From Hyparrhenia diplandra (Eukaryota; Streptophyta; Magnoliopsida; Poales; Poaceae), in NCBI GenBank assembly GCA_015847255.1, contig JADLZK010001935.1, positions 1-64,000 of the forward strand: a stretch of 64,000 bases of DNA. Direction: 5' to 3'. Positions 12,430 to 22,874 of the stretch are shown piece after piece. Under the pieces are notes generated by a model. That model was not told the DNA's origin, searched no databases, and saw only the letters and a program-made list of their open reading frames with translations. Position 1 is the stretch's first letter. The number at the start of each line of letters is the position of its first letter. Position numbers and translations under genes: made by a program.

Positions 12430-15400
12430 ACCCACCAAGAAATACAGGAGCAACGCACCAAAGGAAGAAAAAGGAAAGAGTAAACAGTCAGGCAATCAGT
12501 CCAGACAATAATAATGGCAGAACACTATGTAGGATGACCAAACAGGCACAAACCTTTAAGTGCATCTATATATTCCTGCGGAAATCTACCGCAGGCCAGG
12601 TCAGGATTACCGGCAAGCATCCCTAGAGCAAACACAGGATACAGTCAAAGAATCATGGTTCAGGACACTACAAGCGGGTTTCTTAAAACCGTAAGAAGGA
12701 GTCAAACAGCAAGGCACCTGAAGCAACCATTCTTTTCTGTTCCAGATATCTCTTTCGTTTACGCCGGCGCTCACCAGCCGAGGCAGCAGGTGGCGTGTAG
12801 AGCGCACAAACAACTGTACCGCAACAAAATTAGCACGTTTTTTTTTAAGCTGGAAGAAGATTCTCCGTTACTATAGTCTATCTAAAGAGACATACGCTTT
12901 CGCTTATTGGAGCGTCGATTAGCTGGGATAGAGGAGCCTCAGAAGAAGCTAGCGATCGTAAAAAGATTCAGTCAGGGTGTGCTATCCAGACAAGGGACAA
13001 AAATGCAGTAAAATTTGAGCATTAAGGCAACATACAGGCTCCCACCCCAACACCCTGGCTGGAAACCACCGACCTACGTCGAGCCATCTGAAAGCTTAGC
13101 AAACACGTTTGAACCACAATGAGTCTTTAGCTGCATCTTGAAAATCGTTTGAAACACATGTATCTTTTCAGACAAGCATACTCAAAGAAGAAATTTCCCT
13201 AACTAAACATTCAGACTGAACAGCCAATTCACGACGCTCTGTTGCCAAACCACCCACCATACCCGCCGCTCTAGCCGCAACAGACACAGCTGAGCTCGCT
13301 ATCTTTTTGTACATGAGTACACCATGGAAATTATAATCCACGACAATGAACCCATACATTTTCTGAAGAAAAGCTCTAGCCTGTAACGCAGCATGCTCAT
13401 AGGCCGATCCCAAGAGATCGTCCCCAGGTGCCCAAAAGAACATACTACGGCACGGTGTGATACTCCCAGTGCAAGGGACCGCAACCTCGACTCCATAGGC
13501 AGGCGTTCCATCTCCGTCGAACTCAAACACAGCGGACGCATACGGCAATCCGCAGCGGGCTGCAACCGTCTGAAGCAGCGCCAGGTAGGACGCACGCACG
13601 GCAAACATAGTGGCACCTCTCTCAAACTATTTTTGGAAAAAGAAAAAAAAACCCAACGCCACGCCGCCCAGAACAGGTAAAATGTAAAGAGAAAGAAAAG
13701 AAAACAAGCAGAATGTCAGACCAAGCTCGAAACCACCAATCCCACCTAGGTATGAGCACAATGCAGCCAGATTGTAAAAAGGTTCGGACGCGAATCAACG
13801 TACCTGCGACCTGGCGAGCCGAATCGACGATCCCCACCGAATCCCCCGTCCACGAGGCCCGACGGCGGCGGAAACGCAGCAGCCGTTCCCCCAATGCGTC
13901 CTCGAGGCAGGTCAGCTGGACCTCCGTCGAGGATCTACAAAACAGCGAACGGCGGCCGACGCGCAGATAAGGAGCGTCAGCTCTGAGTCTTTAGGAAACA
14001 CAATCGCGAAGCTGAACGCTCGGTCGTCACGAGCGGCGAAGCGCCATGGCAGCTTACCTCACAAGAACAGCAAGACGGCAGGGGAGGCGGAATCGGTATC
14101 TCAGGGCTCAATTTTTATCGGACCGTCTTCGCTGGTGAAGGCCTAGGCATTCGGCAACACCCAACGACAAACAGACCCCGACAGACGGGACCAGCGGCAT
14201 GAGCGGCATGCAGGCCCACCTCGTCAGCGGGACTTGAGGTCGCTACATGCGTGACTCCGCGAACGGGCGGGTTGGGCGAGGCAGCCGCGGCTCCGCACGG
14301 AAACGGTGTCACCGACGCTGACCCCCACCCTGGAGACGCACGTCCGAGCCTCCACGGCGACAGAGAAGGACCGCGTCGCGCGGCATACGCGCACAGTCGC
14401 TGACTATGGGCCCAGCCTCGTTTCGACCAACCATGTGTCGACAACGTCAGAGGAAGTCAGCGCGCAGGCCGGGACGACCATGGCTGTGTTTAGCGCATGA
14501 AAGTTTTAAAAACACCGTTCGGAATCAAAGAATCGCACTACGCTTCGCTTGTTTGTGGTAAACATTATCCTACCATGGCAGAATCCAGCCAAAAGAATCG
14601 CTCGCGGTATTATCAAAACTATGAAATAGTTTTTTATTTACCTTACATTACGGCCGCTCCATACATGCGCCGCGATTTCACGCTGCGCCGGAAGCGAATA
14701 GCGGAGTTTGTATTTTCGCCCGCATCTAAACACAGCCCATACCCCTCGCAGACGGAAAGCACCGCGACGCTGGGCTGAGAGGTCGCGTGGCAGCCGTTAC
14801 CGCCGGGTCAGCTGCATCGGAGGCCAATGGCAAACCGACAACGCCAAGACTCTCAGGATGCGAGACGCCGCTGCCTAGCCTCCTACCGGCAAACAAATGG
14901 GGCCTACATGGAAGCCGTTAGGGCACGACGGGCCACCCGCTTCAAAAAGTGACCCCTTAAAAGGCGGCGGGCTCCACCGGACCCACCCCAGACAAAGCGG
15001 AGCGTTAGGGAGGAGAGGCAGGCCAAGCTGACCCAACGGTCGCATACAAATCAGGGGAAGCTCCCGTCCCGTCGACGCAGATCTAACGATCGCTTTTTTC
15101 CGTCCCGACGTGTTCCACCTTTGTGGCGATGCCCCGCCAGTCGCCTCATCTTTTTAATTATACATCATTTTCAATGGTGCATTATACAAATGCTAAAACC
15201 GACTAAGCTAATCTTAACTTCGCAATAAATACAATGGAATGGAATAATCAACAACAATGTTCCGGTCAAATTATACTTGTCTAAAAAAAAAACCAGGAAT
15301 CACTTTTCTTTTCGTTCAAAAAATAAGATTCACTTCCCTAAAAACAAAAATCACAATGGGGAATGAAAAAAGGAGAAGGAAAACCCTGGTGTGCTTTTCT

Positions 15401-15588
15401 CTTCTAACGCTTCCCTCCGGTCACAAATTTGTCCATGCGTTCTAATAGAGCATACAACTTAATTTATTATATGTACTACTTACAAAATAGATTTAGAGAT
15501 TATTTCTACTTTCATTTATGGAGGTAGCACATTTATATCATTGTCTTTCATAATAGAGACCCACATGCCATTTACAGAGGCGGAGGAC
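12430..15588. other. Upstream part of Helitron / unassigned DNA
   Basis: Between the RepHel N-terminus and the tandem array no gene could be named. A minus-strand frame of 146 codons (13,608-13,168) encodes a soluble-looking alpha/beta segment ('YGFIVVDYNFHG', followed by an Ala-rich helix) of a type often annotated as a hypothetical protein in grass repeats. It may be a 5' exon or captured fragment within the Helitron. The 13.8-15.1 kb stretch is GC-rich, and low-complexity open frames occur on both strands. 15.1-15.6 kb is AT-rich. Confidence 0.4.
13168..13608 (-). CDS. Hypothetical protein inside putative Helitron
   Basis: An ATG-initiated frame of 146 codons. I do not recognise the family. 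The sequence has a mixed alpha/beta first half with 'VAVPCTGSITPC' and 'WAPGDDLLGSAYEHAALQA', then 'FLQKMYGFIVVDYNFHG' and an Ala-rich helical C-terminus. It has no signal peptide or membrane segment. Its position upstream of, and on the same strand as, RepHel suggests a Helitron passenger or a leader exon. The alternative is a chance frame in GC-rich DNA. Confidence 0.35.
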   Translation of the reverse strand: MFAVRASYLALLQTVAARCGLPYASAVFEFDGDGTPAYGVEVAVPCTGSITPCRSMFFWAPGDDLLGSAYEHAALQARAFLQKMYGFIVVDYNFHGVLMYKKIASSAVSVAARAAGMVGGLATERRELAVQSECLVREISSLSMLV

Positions 15589-15945
15589 AGGTTGAGTCAC
15601 TGAGATGGTAATAGAGACCTACATGCCACACTGATGTGGATAACTTTTATTAAAGGTTGAAAGTCAGTGAGATGATATGGCTATTAGAAGAAGATGATTG
15701 GATAGTGGGAAATGATGTTGATGGCTTATTTTCGTTATTAAGAGGTTAGAAATTATGTTAGTGGATAACATGGTTATTAGTGGGAGATGATGTGGACGGC
15801 TTGCTTTTTAGTTGGAAGTTCTTTGCTATGACATGACTATTAGTAGGACAGTTGATGTGGAAAAGTTAGTGGGAGGTGATGTGGACGATTTGTTTTTTAT
15901 TAAAAGTTGGAAGCTAGTGGAATGACATTGTTAGTAGAACGCCCC
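15589..15945. repeat. Degenerate ~75-bp tandem array upstream of the RIP gene
   Basis: Four to five diverged copies of a unit containing 'gatgtggacggcttg', 'tttttattaaaagttgg', 'agtgagatgacatg' and 'ctattagtggga' follow each other up to 15,945. The unit spacing is roughly 70-80 bp. The array ends about 15 bp before a TATA run and about 110 bp before the RIP start codon, so it forms the upstream flank of the RIP promoter. It may also mark the 5' boundary of the Helitron. Confidence 0.55.
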
Positions 15946-15956
15946 CAAATGTCCCG

Positions 15957-15970
15957 CTATATATATATAT
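15957..15970 (+). promoter_or_regulatory. Possible TATA box of the RIP gene
   Basis: A TATATATATATA run lies about 85-95 bp upstream of the start codon at 16,053, a normal spacing for a plant core promoter with a short leader. It is not independently supported. Confidence 0.35.
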
Positions 15971-16052
15971 GACATATCTGCAAGTACATCATCCCAATTC
16001 ACAATGCCAACAACCCATCCATCCTTTTAGCTGTTGTACAAAAGAGAAGACA

Positions 16053-16932
16053 ATGGCCGAGCCCAAACTAGAGTTCAGTGATCTTATTACGCTAGCAAAG
16101 AAAAAAATAGTACCAAAGTTCACCGAAATCTTCCCCGTGGAGGACGTGAACTACCCTTATGGCTCCTTCATCGCTGCAGTCCGGAAAGATGTGACCAAAT
16201 ACTGCACCGACCATCCAGGCATCTTTCCAGCCTGTGCTGCCGCTGGAGAAGCCGGTACCTGAGCTCTGGTTCTACACCGAGCTGAAAACCAAGACAAGCT
16301 CCATCACACTCGCCATACGCATGGACAACCTCTACCTCGTCGGCTTCAGGACCCCGGACGGTGTGTGGTGGGAGTTCGGCAAGAACGGCGACACCCACCT
16401 CCTTGACGACAACCCGAGGTGGCTCGGCTTTGGCGGCCGGTACCAGGACCTCATCGGCAATAAGGGTCTGGAGACCGTCACCTTGGGCCGTGCTGAAATG
16501 ACCAGAGCCGTCAACGACCTGGCGAAGAAGAAGACGATGACATTAGAGGAGGAGGAGCTGCTGATGCTGCAGGGTGCTGATCTGGCAGCGGCGGCGGCGG
16601 CGGCTGACCCGCAAGCCGACACGAAGAGCAAGCTGGCGAAGCTGGTGATCATGGTGTGCGAGGCGGTGCGGTTCAACACTGTGTCCCGCACGGTAGAAGC
16701 GGGGTTCAACAAAGGGGTGAACTTAACCGTGATGCAGGGGAAGCAGGTGCAGAAATGGGACAGGATCTCGAAAGCTGTCTTCACATGGGCAAAGAAACCA
16801 ACCGCTGTGATCCCCGACATGCAGAAGGAGCTTGGCATCAAAGATAAGAACGATGCTGCGAGGATCGTTGCGCTCGTTAAGAATCAAACTACTGCTACTA
16901 CTAGTGCTACATATGAGAACAGCGAGGTCTGA
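16053..16932 (+). CDS. Type-1 ribosome-inactivating protein, frame interrupted
   Basis: This is a grass type-1 RIP, an rRNA N-glycosidase that depurinates the sarcin-ricin loop of large-subunit rRNA. RIPs of this group are stored or induced defence proteins. The gene is intronless with no lectin chain and no obvious signal peptide (start MAEPKLEFSD). Active-site positions expected in the family are visible: a Tyr in 'DNLYLVGF', a Tyr in 'FGGRYQDL', the Glu/Arg pair in 'CEAVRF', and the Trp in 'VQKWDRIS'. A run of acidic and Ala residues (coding 16,540-16,610) resembles the internal linker removed during maturation of maize-type pro-RIPs. The frame is broken once, by one base, near 16,215-16,235: the upstream frame stops at 16,260-16,262 and the rest lies in the next frame. 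A short T run there makes a length error possible. As read, the product would be truncated before the catalytic residues. The stop of the downstream frame is at 16,930-16,932. Confidence 0.9.
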
Positions 16933-17271
16933 TGATCGACATATCATGACTTGCCGTAGCTACTACTAGTGCTACTATGTTTGTACTTTGTATACAAATA
17001 AATACACCCCGCGTACGTGGTGGTGTTTCCTGTATCCCTCTAATGAGAAATATCTAAATAAAATACACCATGCTCGTGCTTAAATTTGATAATTTTATTA
17101 TGGTTGAAATCTATGCATTTGAAATTGAATTGTAAGGTGAAATGATGCAGATGCATGGTCAATATGTTGAAATTAGAGAGGACAAAAAAAAAAAAAAAAA
17201 GAATATGGGCCGAGATTTAGGGTGTGTTAAAAACGACAACTAGAAACCAAAGCCTAAAAAACGACAAGGCC

Positions 17272-17575
17272 TTGTTCGGTTGGACCTGTTTTATTCCAGG
17301 CGGGAATAATAAATATAACAAGAGACTTAACAAAGAGAATCGAGATTCATTCTGTGCCGAAAACTAAATTCAACAAAATAAATTCATAATATGTACAACA
17401 AAGATCCGGATTAATTCCACACCTCTCTACTCATGGATCGAATCACGGGTCTCTTGTTGTATCTATCATGAGTCTATTTTGGTGCAAATTCGTCCTGGCC
17501 CAAAAATGAATCTTTGATTTATTGTTGAGTCTCTTGTTATATTTATTATTCCTAGCCAGAATGAAACAAGTGACT
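17272..17575. mobile_element. Tourist-like MITE with long inverted repeats
   Basis: The left part begins GGCCTTGTTCGG and contains 'ggaataataaatataacaag'. The inverse, 'cttgttatatttattattcc', occurs near 17,530-17,552. Arms of roughly 40-50 bp flank an AT-rich middle. The GGCCTTGTT-type end resembles PIF/Harbinger-derived Tourist elements. The right terminus and target duplication were not resolved. Confidence 0.55.
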
Positions 17576-17639
17576 AAGTGGGAGTCTAGCTAGACAAGAT
17601 TATAAAAACAAAGGTTCTCATCATGACCCAGAATTGGGC

Positions 17640-18225
17640 CAGCCCGAAAAGGGCTAAAAGGGGCTAAAGCGGCCGCCCCCACCAAGGGGGCGAGCACTTG
17701 GAGGGGGAGGGGAGGGGGCCCACTGCGCCACGCCTCCCTTCCTCCGCCCGACTCGACTTCTCGCCGTCTTTAAGTTAGTATTATCTTAGGATTTTTGGTG
17801 TAAAAAGGAATATTCCAATCTATAAGGAAGGCCCTTATTAGAAAATAAATAAATATTGCTTGTAAAAGGTATTCCAATCTTATAAGGAAAACCTTTATAG
17901 AGAGATTGGTTAGATTACAAGTTCTACTTGGCCGAGCTTCTATATAAGCAAATGCATGTAATCTCTTTGGGATAAGCAAGCAATAAAAATAGTTAGTATC
18001 TATCTCGCTCTCCAGCTCTCCATATCTGTAGCCCCGCCCTGCTTGGCGCGCCGGGCCAAGCGTAGCGCCCCCTTCTCCCTCGCCCGCGGCTCCTCCGGCT
18101 CCTCGGCCGCTACTCGTGCAGTAAACAACCCGCCGCCCGACGAGATCGCAGCCCCCTACCACCCGAGCTCCAATGGTCGACGAAGCACGTGTTAGTTCCG
18201 CCCAATCTAGCGGGTTCTAACATTC
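17640..18225 (+). mobile_element. LTR-like segment (probable Copia LTR)
   Basis: The segment looks like an LTR read left to right: an AT-rich U3, a promoter 'cttctatataagc' near 17,936-17,950, a poly(A)-signal-like 'caataaa' about 45 bp later, a GC-rich U5, and an end in '...gggttctaaca'. No primer-binding site follows and no internal retrotransposon genes were seen. It would therefore be a solo or truncated LTR. The left boundary and target duplication were not identified. Confidence 0.4.
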
Positions 18226-18239
18226 TCCAACCCGTGATA

Positions 18240-18720
18240 GATAAGATTATAAAAGGAATTGCAGGTTGGACTTTGGAGAGGTAGATTACTATCTTATGCT
18301 CATAGACGGGTGCTTCTTAAGGCATGTTTAACTAGTATGCCTATATATCTGTTGTCTATTATCAAGTTCCCTAAGTAAAGAAATGGGGGTCTGGGTGTTA
18401 CTGATTAAGAAGTTTGAATCTTGCCTTACTATCCTCTTGGATTTTTATATATCTATTGCATAAAAATGCCATTTTGGTCAAGACTGTGGACTCCAAATAT
18501 AATGTTGATAATCCTAATATTTTCTATTGCCAGAAGTGGGGAATTCTCCTTTTTGGAAAGGGGTTATCTGGTGGCTCGAGCTGCTTTGGTGGTGATGCCG
18601 CAGTTTGTGCTTCAGCGCCAGGATGCTTTGAACTGGATGTTCTATATGCTTTTTGCAATAAAAAGCAGGGAAAACCTTTTAAAAAAAAAAATAGTGCTCG
18701 TTTACGGGAAAGGTTGGACA
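18240..18720 (+). mobile_element. LINE reverse-transcriptase C-terminal remnant
   Basis: Across more than one frame, the translation resembles the end of plant LINE ORF2 (region after the reverse transcriptase, including the zf-RVT-type zone): 'LSKEMGG', then 'NLALLSSWIF', 'VDSKYN' and further hydrophobic/aromatic positions. Frame changes occur throughout. There is no start, intact RT core or endonuclease, so it is a dead fragment. The plus strand is the coding strand. Assignment is by pattern recognition and is moderate at best. Confidence 0.45.
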
Positions 18721-18891
18721 TATTAACTCATCGCTGGACATGTTGTAAACCAAGAGTTCAGAGTGCTGGCTTCACTATACGGAGTGCTACTATACTGTTG
18801 TGCGTATATCTGAGCATTTGGCCCGAGGCCCGGTGGCACGCCCGACGCTAAAAATTTGGCCCGCCAAAACACGCCTAGCACGGTCGGCTTC

Positions 18892-19682
18892 CACTACTAC
18901 ATAATTGATTTTACGAGTCACTTTGAAAAGATTTTCCGTGGCGGGCATTTAGAAAACCGCCGCGGTAAATGGCTTGATTTACCGCGGGCGGTTTTTTAAT
19001 TAACGTGGCGTTTAAAAAACCGTCATGGTAAATATATTTTCATTAAGCGGTTTTTGTAGTTAGCCATGCATGGAAAATGCCCGACCATCGGCATAAAAGC
19101 CTATTTCGGTGGCCACAAATATATATACTTCACTTCGCCCGGCTAGGGTTACGCCTTCATTTTCACAGCACCCACCAACTCTCTTCACTTCACATCTCCT
19201 CCCCATCCCTTCACCAACTCTCTTCTCTTCATCGCGAATCCGTGGCGGTAGCGACCCTCCCTCCTCCCTCCCTTCACCTCCCCACGGTAGGCCGGTCCCC
19301 GACCCCCTCTCCTCCCCTTCTCGGCGGCGGTGCGCCAACACCACACCGTACGGTTAACCCGGATCGGTGGCGTAGCGGACGGATGGAGCGTGATGGTAGC
19401 CGGATCGAGCATCGGGCGGCGGATCGGCCGGCGAGGCTGATTCGGCAGCTGGCGTCCCGTGTCAGCGGCGTCGGCCCGGTGGATCGGCGGCAGCCCGGCC
19501 GGCCCGGATCGGCGGCCCGATGCCGTTAGGGTTTCTTTTTTTTTCTTTTTATTTTTAATTGATTTTTCGTGGGCGGTTTTGGAAACCGCCATCAGTTAAT
19601 CACGGAGTTTTCCGTGACCCTAGCTCGGTGGCCAATCGAAAATCCTAGAAAACCGCCACCTAAAAATCGATGACTAGTAGTG
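18892..19682. mobile_element. Non-autonomous CACTA (En/Spm) element, 791 bp
   Basis: The left end is CACTACTACATAATTGATTT. The right end reads, inverted, CACTACTAGTCATCGATTTT. The identical 3-bp sequence TTC lies directly outside both ends (18,889-18,891 and 19,683-19,685). CACTA termini with a 3-bp duplication define the superfamily. Subterminal zones are rich in 'aaaccgcc'/'ggcggttt' words in both orientations, as expected for transposase-binding repeats. The interior (about 19,090-19,550) encodes no transposase and looks like a GC-rich host-derived segment. The element sits inside a GC-rich repeat whose two halves flank it. Confidence 0.85.
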
Positions 19683-19689
19683 TTCATGC

Positions 19690-21420
19690 AGGGTGGCGGG
19701 GCGGGCCGGGGCCCACTCGATCGATGCCCCTAGGCCCGACCCCCCGACCTTGTGGATCGGCGCATGATTGGTATTTCGGCGAGGCCCGATAGCTGCCCAC
19801 TAAATATCACATCCCATCGGGCCTCTTTGAAGTCTAAGGCTAGTCTCACGTTAGTTTCACCGCACGATTTTCAATACAAGTCACTTGATGAAGCGGTGCA
19901 TGAAACAGCGAGCATCTCCAACAATTTGCTAATTTTTACTTGGCAAATCTTGTGATTTGGCAAGTTGCTAAATTATTTGCCAAGTGAAAAACAAGTACTC
20001 TCCAATAGTTTGGCATAATCTACTTGCCAAAACTCAAATTTGGTCCCACAAGCTTTTTTCGCAACTTTTTTTTTCCGGTAAAAGAAAAAAGAATCTACTG
20101 AAGACCCCCTGTATTTTTCACTAATCAACCGAGCCCATATATAAAAATTAACATATCTAGCTTAACTTGCATCGGGAACCCCGAGAAAGAAACGAAATTG
20201 AATTTTTCGCCCTTGTTCCTCCTCCTCAGATGACGTACAGCATACGATGCCTATGCCTAATCGCCGGCGCCAAGGGTGGGTCACGATCTGTGGCCTCCAG
20301 GACGGCGGCGTTGTGCCCAGCCCTTCCGGTGACATCAGGACCCTGGCCGTCTTCAATTTGTCGTTGATTATGCAAGATGACGATGATGGAGATTGAGAAG
20401 ACTGTATGCGCGTGGCAAAGGCCTGCCTGGCTTCGCGGGAGAAGAGGATAGGAGCGACGAGAGAGGAGGATCGCGGGATGGCAAGCTGAGCAACCAGCGG
20501 TCGTGTCCTCCTCGCGCAGTCGCGCTCCTGCTCGGTCGAGAGTCGCGACCTCGCCTCGCATGTGTCGCCTCGAGCACGGCGGCCTCAAGTAGGCGTGACG
20601 GTCGCATCCTCTTCACCCCATGCATGACCGTCCTCACTGCGGGATGCCGCCTCATCCAGCATAGCGGCAGTGTCGAGCGCAGCGGCGACGGTGGCCACCT
20701 CGACCACCGGTGGCGTAGAGCACGACTGCTAGCTCCTACCCCTTCTCCCCATCGGCGGCGTTGAGCACGGCTGCCAGCGGCTGCGGCGGCATCGACCACG
20801 ACGTCCACCAACGGATGCGCCCAGCGGCCTCTCCTTCCCCCTCTCTCTGGGCTGCAGGCCGGCACGGTGTCGCTTTGGGCTCGTGCCTAATCGGGCTGGA
20901 TGGCCCGGAAACAAGCCCACGTGTCGTGCCTGGGCCTAAACTCAACCACGGCGGCCTGGATCGGCACGGCACAGCGGCACGCAGGCCAAACAGGCCTGTG
21001 CCCTACCGGGCCGTGCCGGCCGGCCCGTTGCTCAGGTATAGTTGCGCTAACTCTTAACAGGACAACTAAAAACTGTGGCTGCCATGAACTTCCCGTGCGT
21101 CTTATCCTTAAGAAAATTCGGAACACTGAACCTAATTAACAGACGGTGTCTCTCATCCGACCATCCGGGAGGTATGTCGTTGATGTGAACTGTAAAATAA
21201 CTAGCGCAGATCGATGCAAAATCTTGCATCATCTGGAAGGACGTGTACTGGCACCATGCCGCTCGCGTTGCTGCTGAAGATGCTGCGGCCATTCCTCGTC
21301 GACCGGCAGGAGCAGCGAACCGATCCAACACCTACCTCGACGCCCTACTCCTGGTCTCTCTGACGATCCACGCGACTCCGGGATGCGCGCGCCATCGTGA
21401 CCGATCGCCTTGCCATGCAT
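19690..21420. other. Gene-free repeat-rich interval upstream of the protease gene
   Basis: No supported gene. 19.90-20.05 kb has MITE-like AT-rich DNA with recurring 'tttgccaagt'/'acttggcaaa' words in both orientations. 20.25-20.80 kb is GC-rich with low-complexity open frames on both strands. 20.84-21.04 kb carries the 'gggccgtgcc'/'ggcccgttg' sequence common at ends of dispersed grass elements. The remaining ~350 bp would be promoter DNA of the protease. Confidence 0.5.
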
Positions 21421-21430
21421 ATGCCTGTTG

Positions 21431-21437
21431 TATATAA
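21431..21437 (+). promoter_or_regulatory. TATA box of the cysteine protease gene
   Basis: TATATAA lies about 118 bp upstream of the ATG at 21,555, in otherwise mixed-composition DNA. Position and sequence fit a plant core promoter. No experimental support is available. Confidence 0.5.
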
Positions 21438-21554
21438 TCCCACAGCTTTGGGCTGCTCTCCAGACTCGAAGCAAGCAGTTTGCACGGCCAGACGTACATA
21501 GCTGCCGGAGCACGGGCCACATCATCGATCGACTGTACTGTACGTGTGTTCATC

Positions 21555-22668
21555 ATGGATGACCCCTCACGTTCTCTGCTAGCCCTCCTGCTGTGCGCCA
21601 GCCTCCTGTCGGCCAGCGCCGCGGCGTCCCGCGAAATGCTCATGATGACGAACCGGTTCCACGCCTGGCGCGCCGCGCACAACCGGACCTACGCGACCGC
21701 CGCGGAGCGCCAGCGCCGGTTCGAGGTGTACTGCCGGAACGTGGAGTACATCGAGGCCACGAACAGGCGCGGCGGGCTCTCGTACCAGCTCGGCGAGAAC
21801 CAGTTCACCGACCTCACGAGCGAGGAGTTCCTGGCCGCCTACACCATGCCGCCCGGCCAGGTGCTCGCGGCCCGCGACGAGGCGGCCGTGACGCGGCAGC
21901 TCAACGATTCCATGCCAGGCAACAGCAGCTTCTCGGGCGACGCCTTCGGTCAGGTCCCCTACAGCGTCGACTGGAGGGCCATGGGTGCTGTGACTCCCAT
22001 CAAGCACCAAATGACCTGTGGTACGTATCAGCAAAAGATCGATGATGCCCTGTCCACGTGCCATGAACATGATATACTACCATATGCATAGGCTCTTGCT
22101 GGGCGTTCGCCGCGGTGGCGTCGATCGAGAGCCTGTACAAGCTGCGGACGGGCCGTCTCGTCTCCCTCTCAGAGCAGGAGCTCGTGGACTGCACGTCCCC
22201 GCCCAACTACGGATGCAGCGGCGGCGATCCGGCGATGGCCATGTCGTGGGTCGCCCGCAACGGCGGCCTCGCCACCGCGTGGGAGTACCCCTACGAGAAC
22301 AAGCAGGGGCAGTGCAGGCGCGGCAGGATCCGCATGGGCAGGGTCCGCGGCGGCGCAGCCGTTCCGCCTAACAGCGAGGCCGCGCTGCAGCGCGCCGTGG
22401 CGCAGCAGCCGGTCGTCGTGTCCATCAACGCCACCACCTTTCAGCACTACATGAGCGGGGTGCTGTCGGGCCCCTGCGACGCCGGAATCAACCATGCCGT
22501 CACTGTGGTCGGGTACGGCGCCGACGCCGGCGACCACAAGTACTGGATCGTCAAGAACTCGTGGGGCGACACGTGGGGCGAGAATGGGTACGGGCGCATG
22601 GGAGGCGCGTCGCGGCCAGGGAAGGCTTGTGCGGCATCGCCAGCATGCCGTACTACCCGGTGATGTGA
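21555..22668 (+). CDS. Papain-like cysteine protease (C1A), one frame break near the end
   Basis: A secreted or vacuolar papain-family endopeptidase. Exon 1 is 21,555-22,020 and exon 2 is 22,092-22,668, separated by a 71-bp intron. The protein starts MDDPSRSLLALLLCASLL (signal peptide) and continues with an I29 inhibitor prodomain containing the ERFNIN-like 'FEVYCRNVEYIEATN' and 'GENQFTDLT'. The mature enzyme begins near 'VPYSVDWRAMGAVTPIKHQ'. The catalytic Cys is in 'CGSCWAF' (split by the intron), His in 'GINHAVTVVGYG' and Asn in 'VKNSWG'. The oxyanion Gln is present ('KHQMTC'), but the usual Gly after it is Met. After 'NGYGRMG' (about 22,600) the frame slips by one base; the family-typical C-terminus 'CGIASMPYY' is found in the next frame, ending at 22,666-22,668. 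In the unshifted frame it stops at 22,663. Corrected length is about 347 residues, normal for the family. Confidence 0.93.
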
Positions 22669-22874
22669 GCTCAACCTGAACTTACATACAGATACAGTAT
22701 AAGAGGCTGAAATAAGCTGCAACAAGGCGATCAAGACGCTTCAGTGTCGCCGCCGCTGGTGTGCATATAAGAGTTTGTTACACGAAGGGCAACCTCATTG
22801 TCTGGTTTAAAATACTCTCGACACCTCAATAATTTCAAGTGCACGAGTTCATCGGAGATGATGACAGATTGTTG

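Larger units (their letters stand above)
4204..13900 (-). mobile_element. Helitron (autonomous type), 3' end mapped, 5' end not found
   Basis: The element runs on the minus strand. Its 3' terminus is at 4,204: read on the minus strand, a perfect GC stem (plus-strand 4,213-4,232, GCGCGCG / CGCGCGC with a 4-base loop) is followed a few bases later by CTAG and then a T in the flank. This matches the Helitron rule of a subterminal hairpin, CTRR end and insertion into AT. Inside are the two genes typical of plant autonomous Helitrons: a RepHel and an RPA70-like single-strand-DNA-binding protein. The 5' TC end was not located. The upper boundary given is conservative, and the element may extend to about 15.97 kb, where a tandem array ends. 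Rolling-circle transposition is inferred from the family. Confidence 0.85.

Noticed and set aside
4204..15970. Exact 5' Helitron boundary at about 15,970
   Set aside because: No convincing A|TC junction was found there. The array end is only suggestive, so the boundary was left open.
16332..16841. 169-codon minus-strand frame
   Set aside because: Antisense shadow of the RIP gene.
20368..20865. 165-codon minus-strand frame and its plus-strand partner at 20,393-20,764
   Set aside because: Arg/Ser/Ala-rich, no domain, inside repeat-rich DNA with overlapping frames on both strands.
21579..22070. 163-codon minus-strand frame
   Set aside because: Antisense shadow of exon 1 of the cysteine protease; GC-rich third positions remove stops on the other strand.
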